Source: Dinoroseobacter sp965279125 (GTDB lineage Bacteria > Pseudomonadota > Alphaproteobacteria > Rhodobacterales > Rhodobacteraceae). Taken from it: DNA of 64,000 bases. The stretch lies in contig CBDIHL010000028.1 of the NCBI GenBank assembly GCA_965279125.1, forward strand, positions 1 through 64,000, given 5' to 3'. Positions within the stretch are counted from its first letter, which is position 1. Every line of letters starts with the position of its first letter. Shown piece after piece: positions 8,900 to 17,346 of this stretch. The notes beneath the pieces were generated by a model that saw only the letters and a list, made by a program, of their open reading frames with translations, was not told the DNA's origin and did no database searches. A program made the translations under genes and the position numbers.

Positions 8900-9940
8900 C
8901 TAGCCGCGATGGGTGTGAAAAAGGGCCTCGGCGCGCGCCCAGACGGGGGCGTTCAAATCGCCAAGGCTGAGCAAAGTGGGCAGCAATTGGCCCGCATAAT
9001 CTTCCGAGCTCTCGACCGGCAACAGCGACGGCAGGTTATCAATCGCCGTCACATCCAGCGGGGGGGCGTCGGCCACGCGAAGGGCGGGCGCGTCCCAATC
9101 GGTCGCGCGATCATAGACCTTGATCGGAGAGAAATCGCTGCCCGGATCACAGGCAATATCCCCGATCACGGTTAACGTGCGCGGGGCAGCTTTGGCGCTT
9201 TGGGGCACAAAGACGGGTGTGCCGGGGCTGGCGAAAATGCAGTTCAGGAAAATGTCGTGCTGAAGGATCTCGGGAAATGGCCCCCCATGGGCGGTCTCAG
9301 CCATGTCCCAATTGGTTGTGGTTAACCCCATCGCGGCGCAGAGATCCCGTGCGCCGGAGCCAACCCGTCCGAGGGCGCCGATGATGATCACGTTTGGGCG
9401 TGTATTGCCGAGGCTGGTTTGCAGGTCGTCCAGTAATTTCGGCGCACTCGCATAGGTCGAAACCGCCCCGGCTATCCCACCTGCTTGCTGCGCCAACCAG
9501 CACTTTAGGGCCACTGCGGCCCCGGCATAGCCCGCCCAATACCCGAAGGCAGCGACGCGGCGACCGGTCTCATCCACCAGATATTCCAGATCATAGAGCG
9601 TCCCGCCCCCCGCTTTGAACCGATCAAGCAGCACGCGCCCATCGGCTTGGCCCTTATAGGCGTGACCGAACATGATGTGGCGGTGCGGCAGGGGGGTGCC
9701 ATCGTCTGGCAGCTCTTTGAGGCCAAAGATGACCGCGTCCTTGGGCGCATCGGGCCATGTGTTCTCTGGCGCGATCTCTGCCCCGGCATCGTGGTACCCC
9801 TGAATGCCGATGGCGCGAACGGAACTGTCCTCGACGGTGACCCTGATCCCAGCGCCGACCAGTGCGGCAACCCCTTCGGGTGTCACGCCCACACGGTCTT
9901 CGTTAGGCCTCTGTTCGGCTCGAACCCAGAGATGCGTCAT
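8900..9940 (-). CDS. Saccharopine dehydrogenase (lysine-forming), LYS1-like
   Basis: The 346-residue protein starts with LWVRAEQRPNEDRVGVTPEG, the alanine dehydrogenase/PNT-like N-terminal domain of LYS1, and has NAD-binding VIIIGALGRVGSGARDLC near residue 187. The GHAYKGQ motif near residue 92 is typical. It interconverts lysine plus 2-oxoglutarate with saccharopine. Its start overlaps the stop of the GST gene by 4 nt, and the LYS9-like partner follows, forming a compact minus-strand operon. Confidence 0.87.
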   Translation of the reverse strand: MTHLWVRAEQRPNEDRVGVTPEGVAALVGAGIRVTVEDSSVRAIGIQGYHDAGAEIAPENTWPDAPKDAVIFGLKELPDDGTPLPHRHIMFGHAYKGQADGRVLLDRFKAGGGTLYDLEYLVDETGRRVAAFGYWAGYAGAAVALKCWLAQQAGGIAGAVSTYASAPKLLDDLQTSLGNTRPNVIIIGALGRVGSGARDLCAAMGLTTTNWDMAETAHGGPFPEILQHDIFLNCIFASPGTPVFVPQSAKAAPRTLTVIGDIACDPGSDFSPIKVYDRATDWDAPALRVADAPPLDVTAIDNLPSLLPVESSEDYAGQLLPTLLSLGDLNAPVWARAEALFHTHRG

Positions 9941-10572
9941 GACAAGACCCCCGCCTCACGCATGGCCGCGACGGAAGGGCGGGCCCCGAAGGTCTCAAAA
10001 AACGCGCTGAGTTTTGGGTAATCGGATACCGACACACCGTCGCCCTTTAACCACGTGCAGACAACATAGAGATAGGGATCGGCCAAGGACATCGCATCGC
10101 CCAGCACATAGGGGCCTCGCACAACCTCGGCTTCCAAATATGCGCAGCACTCGGACATGGTTTCGGGGACCTTGGCCTGCATGTCGGCAAAGCTTGCCTC
10201 CTGCGTCGCCCAGCGAGACCCACGCAGTTTGTGGGCGTGGTTCACGTGCATCGTGCTGGCGAGGTAATACATAACAGCGCGCATTTTTGCTGCCTCGAAC
10301 GGATCGCGCGGCACCATGCCCGCGTCGGGGTTCAGCCGCGCGAGGTAGTCGAGGATCGCGCCCGTTTCCGTCAGCACGCCTTGCGGGGTGACCAGCGCAG
10401 GCACGCGGCCTTTGGGGTTCACCGCCAGATACGGCGCTTGCATTTGCGCGCCGCTGGCGAAATCCACGCGCACCAGATCAAGCGGAATGCCCATCTCGTG
10501 TGCGGCAAGGGCGACGGTAACCGCGACGGTGCCGGGCGAATAATGCAGGCTGAGGGCTGGATAATCAGACAT
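9937..10572 (-). CDS. Glutathione S-transferase family protein
   Basis: The 211-residue protein has an N-terminal thioredoxin-like fold with LHYSPGTVAVTVALAAHE, the conserved cis-Pro in GRVPALVTPQG, then the ESxxI-like TETGAILDYLA, and a helical C-terminal domain. It conjugates or reduces substrates with glutathione; the specific substrate is unknown. The start at 10572 is chosen because GST domains begin here and GAGGA lies just upstream; a further ATG four codons earlier is possible. It overlaps the histidine phosphatase gene and the LYS1-like gene. Confidence 0.85.
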   Translation of the reverse strand: MSDYPALSLHYSPGTVAVTVALAAHEMGIPLDLVRVDFASGAQMQAPYLAVNPKGRVPALVTPQGVLTETGAILDYLARLNPDAGMVPRDPFEAAKMRAVMYYLASTMHVNHAHKLRGSRWATQEASFADMQAKVPETMSECCAYLEAEVVRGPYVLGDAMSLADPYLYVVCTWLKGDGVSVSDYPKLSAFFETFGARPSVAAMREAGVLS

Positions 10573-11218
10573 ATGTCCTCGCATGGGCGCGATCCGGGCT
10601 GGCCAGATGGGCCGCGTCGTTAAAGCCGTGAAGATACGGTTTGTGGTTAATGAACTCGATCCGGTGGGCGGAGGAATTCATGGTGTGCAGGATGATCTTA
10701 ACCATGCCGTCAGTGTCAAAACCCAAGAGGTTGCGCATCACGGCACCGATCACGCCCGCAGAGGTGACCACCAAAACACGCCCACCGGGTGCAGCGATTT
10801 CCGTCAAAGCCTCCAGCACGCGGCTTTCGAATTTGGCGAATGGCTCGGTCTCGTCCTTGATGCGCCCCTCTTTCCAGGCGCGGAATAGCTGGGGTGCGTG
10901 CTCGGCAAAATCATCGGGTTTTTCGGGGAAAGGCAGGCCATGCTCGGCCTCCATCGCTTTCGACAGGCTAAAATAATCGAGCTCGTTCCAGCGATCATCT
11001 TCGATCACCTGTTTACCATATCCCATCGCCTCGGCTGTCCCGCGCTGGCGCTTCAGGGACCCCGCATAAACCCGGTCGAAATGGGGATTGGTCTCGCGCA
11101 TCCGCTGCCCGAGCCATGTTGCCTGCTGCTGACCCAAATCGCTGAGGCGGTCATAGCTAACGGCGTCGCGGGCCTTGGAATTGGCTTGGCCGTGGCGCAC
11201 CAAAATGATCTCAGCCAT
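10565..11218 (-). CDS. Histidine phosphatase (phosphoglycerate mutase-like)
   Basis: The 217-residue protein has the branch-defining LVRHGQAN with catalytic His near residue 8, the second Arg in YAGSLKRQRGTAEAM, an acidic residue in WNELDY and a late His equivalent in VVTSAGVIGAVMRNLLG, where the usual GH is replaced by SAG. That substitution may change activity. It may act on a small phosphorylated metabolite. GGAGG precedes ATG 11218. It is the first gene of the four-gene minus-strand operon ending with the LYS9-like gene. Confidence 0.8.
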   Translation of the reverse strand: MAEIILVRHGQANSKARDAVSYDRLSDLGQQQATWLGQRMRETNPHFDRVYAGSLKRQRGTAEAMGYGKQVIEDDRWNELDYFSLSKAMEAEHGLPFPEKPDDFAEHAPQLFRAWKEGRIKDETEPFAKFESRVLEALTEIAAPGGRVLVVTSAGVIGAVMRNLLGFDTDGMVKIILHTMNSSAHRIEFINHKPYLHGFNDAAHLASPDRAHARTYV

Positions 11219-11398
11219 GCGGCCTCCGGTGTTGGGAACAGGCGCGCAGAATAGGCGGACGCGTCTCAGGGGCAATCCCAAAGTCGCCTATGGGAAACAA
11301 GCGCTTGCCCGCGCGGCGCAATTGGGACGCGCAATGTCGGATCAGAGGCTCGCAAAGACACGCCAAATGGTTAGGATTTGCGCAATTGGAGGACGACG

Positions 11399-14164
11399 AT
11401 GGCCGATACGATCACATTTACCCTTGATGGCGAGGCGGTTACCGCTGAGGCGGGCTTGACCATTTGGGAGGTCGCCAATGGTCGTGGCCTCGTGATCCCG
11501 CATCTGTGCCACAAGCCCGCGCCGGGGTATCGCCCCGATGGCAATTGCCGGGCCTGCATGGTCGAGATTGAGGGCGAGCGCACTTTGGCCGCCTCGTGTA
11601 TCCGCGAGCCGTCCGAGGGGATGGTCGTTGTGACGAACAACGCGCGTGCGACCTCGGCCCGCAAGATGGTCGTCGAGATGCTGCTGGCCGATCAGCCCGA
11701 ACGCAATGTCGCCCATGATAAATCCAGCCACCTTTGGGACATGGCCGAGGCGAATGGCGTTACCACATCGCGGCTTCCGACGCTTGAGGCCGGGCGCATT
11801 CCGCTTCTGGATAACTCCCATGTCGCCATGAGCGTTAACCTTGATGCCTGCATTCAATGTGGGCTCTGCGTGCGCGCCTGTCGCGAGGTCCAAGTCAACG
11901 ATGTGATCGGCATGGCCGGTCGCGGGCATGATGCCTACCCGGTGTTCGACTTCGATGATCCGATGGGCGAAAGCTCTTGCGTGGCCTGCGGTGAATGCGT
12001 GCAAGCCTGTCCGACCGGGGCCTTGATGCCCGCGACTGTCGTGGACGAGGCGCAGGTGGGTGATAGCGCGGATTATGACGCCGAGGTCGAATCGGTTTGT
12101 CCGTTCTGCGGGGTCGGCTGTCAGGTCAGCCTTAAGGTTAAGGACAACAAGGTTAAGTTCGTCGAAGGCATCAACGGTCCTGCGAATGAGGGGCGTCTTT
12201 GCGTCAAAGGGCGTTTCGGCTTCGACTATATTCACCACGATCATCGATTAACCAAGCCGCTGATCCGACGCGCGGATGCGCCTGCAAAGGGCCTCAACGT
12301 TGATCCGGGCAACTGGCAAACCCATTTCCGCGAAGCGACATGGGACGAGGCGCTCGATTTCGCCGCGAACGGTCTTAAGGGGCGCGGGCGCGAGGTGGCT
12401 GGATTTGGTAGCGCCAAATGCACCAATGAAGAAGCCTATCTGTTCCAAAAGATGATCCGCCAAGGCTTCGGCCATAACAACGTCGATCACTGCACGCGGC
12501 TGTGCCACGCGTCCTCGGTTGCCGCTTTGATGGAGAATGTCGGATCGGGCGCCGTCACGGCCACGTTCAACGAGATCGAGAATGCCGATGTCGCCATCGT
12601 CATCGGCGCCAACCCGACCGAGAACCATCCGGTTGCGGCGACCTATTTCAAGCAGTTCACCAAGCGCGGCGGCAAGCTGATCGTGATGGATCCGCGGGGC
12701 CAAGCCTTGAAACGGTTCTCAAGCCATATGCTGCAATTCCGCCCCGGCGCGGATGTGAGCATGCTGAACGCGATCATGCATGTGATCGTGGAAGAGGGTC
12801 TCTATGATCAGCAATATATCGAGGCCTATACCGAGAATTGGGAGGCCGAAAAGGCGCATCTAAAAGGCTTCTCACCCGAGAAAATGTCCGAGATTTGCGG
12901 GATCGAGCCTGAGGTTCTGCGCGATGTTGCCCGCACTTTTGCCGGGGCCAAAGCGGGCATGATCTTCTGGGGCATGGGTATTTCGCAGCATATCCACGGG
13001 ACCGACAACTCGCGCTGTCTTATCAGCCTCGCGTTGATGACCGGTCATGTGGGCCGTCCGGGCGCGGGTCTGCATCCGCTCAGGGGGCAAAACAATGTGC
13101 AAGGGGCGTCTGATGCGGGCCTCGTTCCGATGTTCTTGCCGGATTATCAAAGCGTTACCGATGACGGTGTGCGCAGCGCGTTTACGGATGTTTGGGGCAG
13201 TGGGGATTTTAGCAACGAAAAAGGCCTGACCGTGACTGAGATCATGGATGCGGTGCACCGTGACGAGATCAAGGCGATGTATATCCTTGGCGAGAACCCC
13301 GCGATGAGCGATCCGGACGTGGATCATGCGCGCGATGCGCTCGCCAAGCTGGATCATCTCGTGGTGCAGGACCTGTTCATCACGGAAACGGCCAATTACG
13401 CCGATGTGATTCTGCCCGCCAGCGCCTTTGCTGAGAAGAGCGGCACCGTCACCAACACCAATCGCCAGGTCCAGATGGGTCGTCCTGCGGTCACACCTCC
13501 GGGTGAGGCGCGCGAGGATTGGTGGATCGAGGTGGAACTGGCCAAGCGCCTTGGCCTTGGCTGGACCTACACGCATCCCAGTGAGGTTTTCGCCGAGATG
13601 AAGCAGAATATGCGCTCACTCGACAACATCACATGGGACCGCCTCAGTGGTGAGAACGCGGTGACATATCCCAGCCTTAGCCCCGAAGATCCCGGTCAGC
13701 CAATTGTCTTTGGCGACGGTTTCCCACGTCCCGACGGACGCGCACGCTTCACGCCTGCGGATGTGATCCCGCCCGACGAGGCGCCCGATGCGGACTATCC
13801 GATGATCCTGACCACCGGTCGCCAGCTTGAGCATTGGCATACCGGGTCGATGACGCGGCGGTCAAAAGTGCTCGACGCGGTGGAGCCTGAGGCGAATTGC
13901 TCGCTTCATCCCAAGACCTTGCGCAAACTGGGCGTGATGCCCGGCGGTTGGGTGCGGCTGACAACGCGGCGTGGAGCGGTGACCTTGCTGGCGCGCGCCG
14001 ATCGGGCTGTGGCTGAGGATATGGTGTTCTTGCCGTTTGCCTATGTGGAGGCGGCGGCAAACCTGCTGACCAATTCGGCCATCGATCCCTACGGCAAGAT
14101 CCCCGAGTTCAAGTTCTGTGCGGTCAAGGTCGAGAATGCCGAAAGCGCGGTGGCCGCAGAATAA
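11399..14164 (+). CDS. fdhF: Formate dehydrogenase alpha subunit (molybdopterin)
   Basis: The 921-residue enzyme contains, in order, an N-terminal 2Fe-2S domain (CHKPAPGYRPDGNCRACMVE), a histidine-ligated cluster region, two 4Fe-4S motifs (CIQCGLCVRAC and CVACGECVQACPTGA), a molybdopterin-domain 4Fe-4S motif (CPFCGVGCQ), and the Mo-ligand Cys in VDHCTRLCHASSV. It oxidises formate to CO2. GGAGG lies 7 nt before ATG 11399. No beta, gamma or accessory (fdhD) genes are adjacent, so partners must be encoded elsewhere or the enzyme uses another acceptor. Formate is produced from methyl groups released by DMSP demethylation, a plausible link. Confidence 0.92.
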   Translation: MADTITFTLDGEAVTAEAGLTIWEVANGRGLVIPHLCHKPAPGYRPDGNCRACMVEIEGERTLAASCIREPSEGMVVVTNNARATSARKMVVEMLLADQPERNVAHDKSSHLWDMAEANGVTTSRLPTLEAGRIPLLDNSHVAMSVNLDACIQCGLCVRACREVQVNDVIGMAGRGHDAYPVFDFDDPMGESSCVACGECVQACPTGALMPATVVDEAQVGDSADYDAEVESVCPFCGVGCQVSLKVKDNKVKFVEGINGPANEGRLCVKGRFGFDYIHHDHRLTKPLIRRADAPAKGLNVDPGNWQTHFREATWDEALDFAANGLKGRGREVAGFGSAKCTNEEAYLFQKMIRQGFGHNNVDHCTRLCHASSVAALMENVGSGAVTATFNEIENADVAIVIGANPTENHPVAATYFKQFTKRGGKLIVMDPRGQALKRFSSHMLQFRPGADVSMLNAIMHVIVEEGLYDQQYIEAYTENWEAEKAHLKGFSPEKMSEICGIEPEVLRDVARTFAGAKAGMIFWGMGISQHIHGTDNSRCLISLALMTGHVGRPGAGLHPLRGQNNVQGASDAGLVPMFLPDYQSVTDDGVRSAFTDVWGSGDFSNEKGLTVTEIMDAVHRDEIKAMYILGENPAMSDPDVDHARDALAKLDHLVVQDLFITETANYADVILPASAFAEKSGTVTNTNRQVQMGRPAVTPPGEAREDWWIEVELAKRLGLGWTYTHPSEVFAEMKQNMRSLDNITWDRLSGENAVTYPSLSPEDPGQPIVFGDGFPRPDGRARFTPADVIPPDEAPDADYPMILTTGRQLEHWHTGSMTRRSKVLDAVEPEANCSLHPKTLRKLGVMPGGWVRLTTRRGAVTLLARADRAVAEDMVFLPFAYVEAAANLLTNSAIDPYGKIPEFKFCAVKVENAESAVAAE

Positions 14165-14170
14165 CGCCGC

Positions 14171-14350
14171 CTACCAGCCGGTAAAGGCGGTGAACTGGCT
14201 CTGCACCTCGGGCATCCAGAAGGCTGCGGCAATGCCGACGATCCCGCCAAGAATGACACGTCCGGTCAAACCGATCAGGCGCGGTGTGAAACCTGCGAGC
14301 ATCGCGCAAATCAGACCGTAGTAAACGAGGGGCAGGGCATCGATATCCAT
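14171..14350 (-). CDS. Small hydrophobic protein, 59 residues
   Basis: A minus-strand frame of 59 codons starts MDIDALPLVYYGLICAML and ends FWMPEVQSQFTAFTGW. It has two candidate membrane segments separated by a basic turn (TPRLIGLTGR). Its stop is 7 nt from the stop of the formate dehydrogenase gene, so the pair is convergent. Codon use looks like real coding sequence, with GC-rich third positions. Function is unknown; it is short enough to be missed by automatic annotation. Confidence 0.6.
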   Translation of the reverse strand: MDIDALPLVYYGLICAMLAGFTPRLIGLTGRVILGGIVGIAAAFWMPEVQSQFTAFTGW

Positions 14351-14474
14351 GCCAAAGCCTTAGCATACGGAATTCACGTCTTGGGCAAAAATTATTCCGA
14401 GTATCGCGCATAGTGGATTTTGCACCGAATTCTGGATATGACGCGCGCGGTGTTGCGCGTGGTGGAGAACCCTT

Positions 14475-14738
14475 ATGATCCTTATCGGTGTATTGTTTTT
14501 CGCGCTCGGCCTTGGGGGCTGCTACGCTATCGGGCGGTATGTGACGAAATTTGCGGATCTTGCCCAAGGCCTCGTTGTGGGGCTGTGCGGCGTGGGCGGC
14601 TTGATCTTTGGGCTTCCCGAGCTTTGGGCGGATCAGTTTATCTGGTCGCTTGGCTTGCTGTTCGTTTACGGTATCGTTGGCAGTCTGGTGTTCCGCAAAG
14701 GCCGCGCGCAGGCGCAGGAACGGGAGAGAGACGAATGA
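14475..14738 (+). CDS. Small membrane protein, 87 residues
   Basis: The product has three hydrophobic stretches (ILIGVLFFALGLGGC; AQGLVVGLCGVGGLIFGL; FIWSLGLLFVYGIVGSLVF) and a charged C-terminal tail rich in Glu and Arg. It is the first of three tiny tandem membrane genes and overlaps the next by ATGA, so they are probably co-translated. No family was recognised. It could be a subunit of a small membrane complex or a membrane toxin; nothing here decides. Confidence 0.65.
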   Translation: MILIGVLFFALGLGGCYAIGRYVTKFADLAQGLVVGLCGVGGLIFGLPELWADQFIWSLGLLFVYGIVGSLVFRKGRAQAQERERDE

Positions 14739-14938
14739 AGAAGAAACTGATCGCACTGATCGCGGTGATCGCATGGTGCAGCTTTTGGGCCTTTGGGGCG
14801 CTTGCGGTCTCGGCCCCTTCGGGCGCGTCGGTCGTGCCGCTGATGTTGGTGGCCTTCGCAGGCATGGTCGGGGGCGTTGCCGCAACACTCTGGCTGCAAA
14901 AGCGCGACTACAAAGACCTGCTGCGCGGCAAGGTCTGA
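14735..14938 (+). CDS. Small membrane protein, 67 residues
   Basis: The sequence begins MKKKLIALIAVIAWCSFWAF, either a membrane anchor or signal segment, followed by a second hydrophobic helix (VVPLMLVAFAGMVGGVAATL) and a charged tail (QKRDYKDLLRGK). Its start overlaps the stop of the 87-residue gene. It lies within a three-gene cassette of unknown role. Confidence 0.65.
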   Translation: MKKKLIALIAVIAWCSFWAFGALAVSAPSGASVVPLMLVAFAGMVGGVAATLWLQKRDYKDLLRGKV

Positions 14939-14939
14939 G

Positions 14940-15104
14940 GTGCTCTCCAAGCTGATTTCCAGCGCTGGGCTTATGGCCTTGGTGATCGGGATCATGCTGG
15001 CCTTTGGGTCTGAGGGGGTGCGCTGGATCTGGCTTGGCGCAGGCTTGCTTTCGGCGATATTTCTGTTCTGGATGGCTGGAAAGCTTGCCCCGAAAGACGA
15101 CTGA
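14940..15104 (+). CDS. Small membrane protein, 54 residues
   Basis: The GTG at 14940 overlaps the end of the preceding gene's stop codon region by a few bases. The 54-residue product has two hydrophobic helices (LISSAGLMALVIGIMLAF and WLGAGLLSAIFLFWMAGKL) and ends KLAPKDD. It is the third tandem tiny membrane protein. The function is unknown and the start codon is inferred from spacing. Confidence 0.6.
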   Translation: MLSKLISSAGLMALVIGIMLAFGSEGVRWIWLGAGLLSAIFLFWMAGKLAPKDD

Positions 15105-15223
15105 CTTCGCGGCGGGGTCCGTGGTTTAGGTTGTCATGTCGCCCGCACTGCCCAATGATGGGGAAGCCAAAGGGGGGCGGCGGCCATGCCTATGCTTCCT
15201 TGGGTCGGTCCTGGGGAGGAAAC

Positions 15224-16855
15224 ATGATGCGCTTGATTATGCTAGCCGGGCTTGCTGCCCTTTGGGCCACAACCGCAATGGCCCGGGATGTGGCCGTCGT
15301 TATCGGCAACCGGGATCATGACCGGGCCGGCACGGTGCGCGATGCTGATGCGGTATTTGATCTGCAATTTCCGCTGCGTGAGGCTGGGTTTCAGGTGATC
15401 TCGGGCCGCGATCTGTCCGGTGCTGAGTTTGAAGATGTGCTCGACCTGCTGTTTGACCGGATGGATGACGCTGATCGTCTGATTTTCGTGCTCGCCGGGC
15501 ATATGGTCAACCGCGACGCGACCAGCCTGTTTTTGCCCGCTGATGCCAATCCGGGCAACGGATTGCGCCTGTCCCGCTCGGCGATTTCCATGACGGAATT
15601 GTTGCAGATCGCGGCGACCCGGCCCGGCGGTGCCGTGATTGCGATTGGGACCGAACGCGGGACGGTGCGCGATCTTGATCGACGCTGGCGCGAGGGGCTT
15701 GGCGCGGTCGATATTCCGCAAGGGGTGACTTTGGCCACAGGCAGGCCGGGGGACATTTCGGAGTTCATCGAGCAGGTCGTGCTCAGCGACACCGTGCCGA
15801 TGCTGGACGGAATTCGGCAATTTGACGGTGCCGTGGTTGTTGAAGGGTATTTGGCGCATCTGCATCCGTTTCTGAGCGAGGCCGGATCAGGTGCCGACCC
15901 CGAGACGGCGCGCGAGGAAGGATTTTGGGCCGCGGTTCAGGCGATTGGGACGACCGAAGCGGTAGAGGCTTATCTTGACCGTTACCCGAACGGAGCGTTT
16001 TCTGCAGAGGCGACAGCGCTTCTGGGCGATATACGCGAGCGCCCACAGCGCGAAGCCGAAGCCGCCGAAGCGGCCCTTGGGTTTGACCGAAACGACCGGC
16101 GTGCGATCCAGCGGTCCTTGGTGTTGCTGGGCTATAACACGCGCGGCATCGACGGGATTTTCGGGCGCGGAACGCGGGCTGGCATTCGCGCCTGGCAAGC
16201 AGATAACGGCCTGTTCCAAAGTGGGCACTTCGATGCGCCGCAATTGGTGCGGCTGAACGATCAGGCGCGGCTGCGTCAGGCAGAACTGGAAGCCGAAGCC
16301 GCCGAGCGTGCGCGCCAGGAAGCGGCCCGCGAAGGCGCCGTCTGGCGGCGGACCGAACGGACCGATACGCCCGAGGCCTACCGCACTTATCTGGAGCGTT
16401 ACCCGGATGGCTTATTCGAGGCCGAAGCCCTGCAACGCCTGCGCCAGTTCGAGCGCCAAGCCCGCAGACAGGCCCGCGCCGAAGAGAGGTTGTTTTGGGA
16501 TGACGTGCGCCAGAACGGCAGCGCCGGGGCTTACCAGCAGTATTTGCAGCGCTACCCCGATGGAGCATTCGCGGGCGAGGCCGAGGCGGCGCTGTCTGAG
16601 TTGCAGGCGCAAGACAACAGCGCTCAGCTTGCGGCGGTGGAGAATCAGGTGCTGGGCAATCCGGTCATTCGCCTTCTGGCCGAACGGCGTCTGGCGGATC
16701 TGGGGCTGGAGCCGGGGCGCGTGGATGGTCAGTTCGATGAGGCCACTCGGCGTGCGATCCGGCGGTTCCAGCGCGCGCGAGAGATAGACGCGACCGGATA
16801 TGTGGACCAGGCAACGGCCGTGCGGATGCTGGCCGAAGCGGTGGGTGGCAACTAG
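15224..16855 (+). CDS. Secreted caspase-fold protein with two peptidoglycan-binding domains
   Basis: The 543-residue protein has a signal peptide (LIMLAGLAALWATTAMA), a caspase-like domain (about residues 22-240), a central peptidoglycan-binding repeat (IQRSLVLLGYNTRGIDGIFG), two tetratricopeptide-like segments with ERYPDG and QRYPDG, and a second C-terminal peptidoglycan-binding repeat (LADLGLEPGRVDGQFDEATR). The caspase His is kept (LAGHMV, His93), but the strand that should end in the catalytic Cys (DACR in active members) reads VIAIGTERG, so the Cys is absent. It is probably a non-proteolytic periplasmic scaffold. GGAGG precedes ATG 15224, which decides the start. Confidence 0.8.
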   Translation: MMRLIMLAGLAALWATTAMARDVAVVIGNRDHDRAGTVRDADAVFDLQFPLREAGFQVISGRDLSGAEFEDVLDLLFDRMDDADRLIFVLAGHMVNRDATSLFLPADANPGNGLRLSRSAISMTELLQIAATRPGGAVIAIGTERGTVRDLDRRWREGLGAVDIPQGVTLATGRPGDISEFIEQVVLSDTVPMLDGIRQFDGAVVVEGYLAHLHPFLSEAGSGADPETAREEGFWAAVQAIGTTEAVEAYLDRYPNGAFSAEATALLGDIRERPQREAEAAEAALGFDRNDRRAIQRSLVLLGYNTRGIDGIFGRGTRAGIRAWQADNGLFQSGHFDAPQLVRLNDQARLRQAELEAEAAERARQEAAREGAVWRRTERTDTPEAYRTYLERYPDGLFEAEALQRLRQFERQARRQARAEERLFWDDVRQNGSAGAYQQYLQRYPDGAFAGEAEAALSELQAQDNSAQLAAVENQVLGNPVIRLLAERRLADLGLEPGRVDGQFDEATRRAIRRFQRAREIDATGYVDQATAVRMLAEAVGGN

Positions 16856-16904
16856 CCGCCCACATATCCGGGACGCGGGCGCTTAGCCGATGCCTCGACA
16901 CAAG

Positions 16905-16934
16905 AAAAGCCGCCGGAGCATCTGCTCGGGCGGC
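16905..16934 (-). terminator. Rho-independent terminator of rpmJ
   Basis: Read on the minus strand, GCCGCCCGAGCA pairs with TGCTCCGGCGGC across a short loop and is followed by TTTTCTTG. It lies 30 nt beyond the rpmJ stop. The convergent caspase-fold gene ends about 50 nt away and may also use it. Confidence 0.8.
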
Positions 16935-16964
16935 ACATCTTGCACGACGCGCAGTCGGTCTTGA

Positions 16965-17090
16965 TCAGCCCTGACGGGCCTTGAAGCGACGCTGGGTCTT
17001 GTTGACCACATAGACGCGGCCTTTACGGCGCACGATGCGGCAATCCCGGTGACGGGCTTTGAGCGAACGAAGCGAGTTACGGACCTTCAT
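16965..17090 (-). CDS. rpmJ: 50S ribosomal protein L36
   Basis: A 41-residue basic protein starts MKVRNSLRSLKARHRDCRIV and ends QRRFKARQG, the longer cysteine-poor (zinc-free) form of L36. It binds 23S rRNA near the peptidyl-transferase region. It stands alone rather than in the spc operon, as is usual for this form in alphaproteobacteria. AGGAGA precedes the start, and a terminator follows. Confidence 0.95.
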   Translation of the reverse strand: MKVRNSLRSLKARHRDCRIVRRKGRVYVVNKTQRRFKARQG

Positions 17091-17162
17091 GGTCTTTCTC
17101 CTGACGCGCGGCGCTTGTGACATGCGCCGTTAAATTCTGGCCCCCGAACCCGGGGGAAACGA

Positions 17163-17237
17163 TGGTGGGCGATACAAGGTTCGAACTTGTGACCCCTTCG
17201 ATGTCAACGAAGTGCTCTACCACTGAGCTAATCGCCC
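17163..17237 (-). tRNA. tRNA-Val (GAC)
   Basis: The minus strand folds into a full cloverleaf: acceptor GGGCGAT/ATCGCCC, D arm GCTCAGTGGTAGAGC, anticodon loop with GAC, T arm CAAGTTCGAACCTTG, and an encoded CCA end. It reads GUC and GUU valine codons. Confidence 0.95.
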
Positions 17238-17346
17238 TTAAGACACGCGAAGGGACCTCCGCCGTCTAAGTCGCGCTTCTATAAAAGGGTTACGTGGGGG
17301 GTTCAAGCCTTTTGGAGGACTGAATTTTTGCGCTATATGCATCTGT

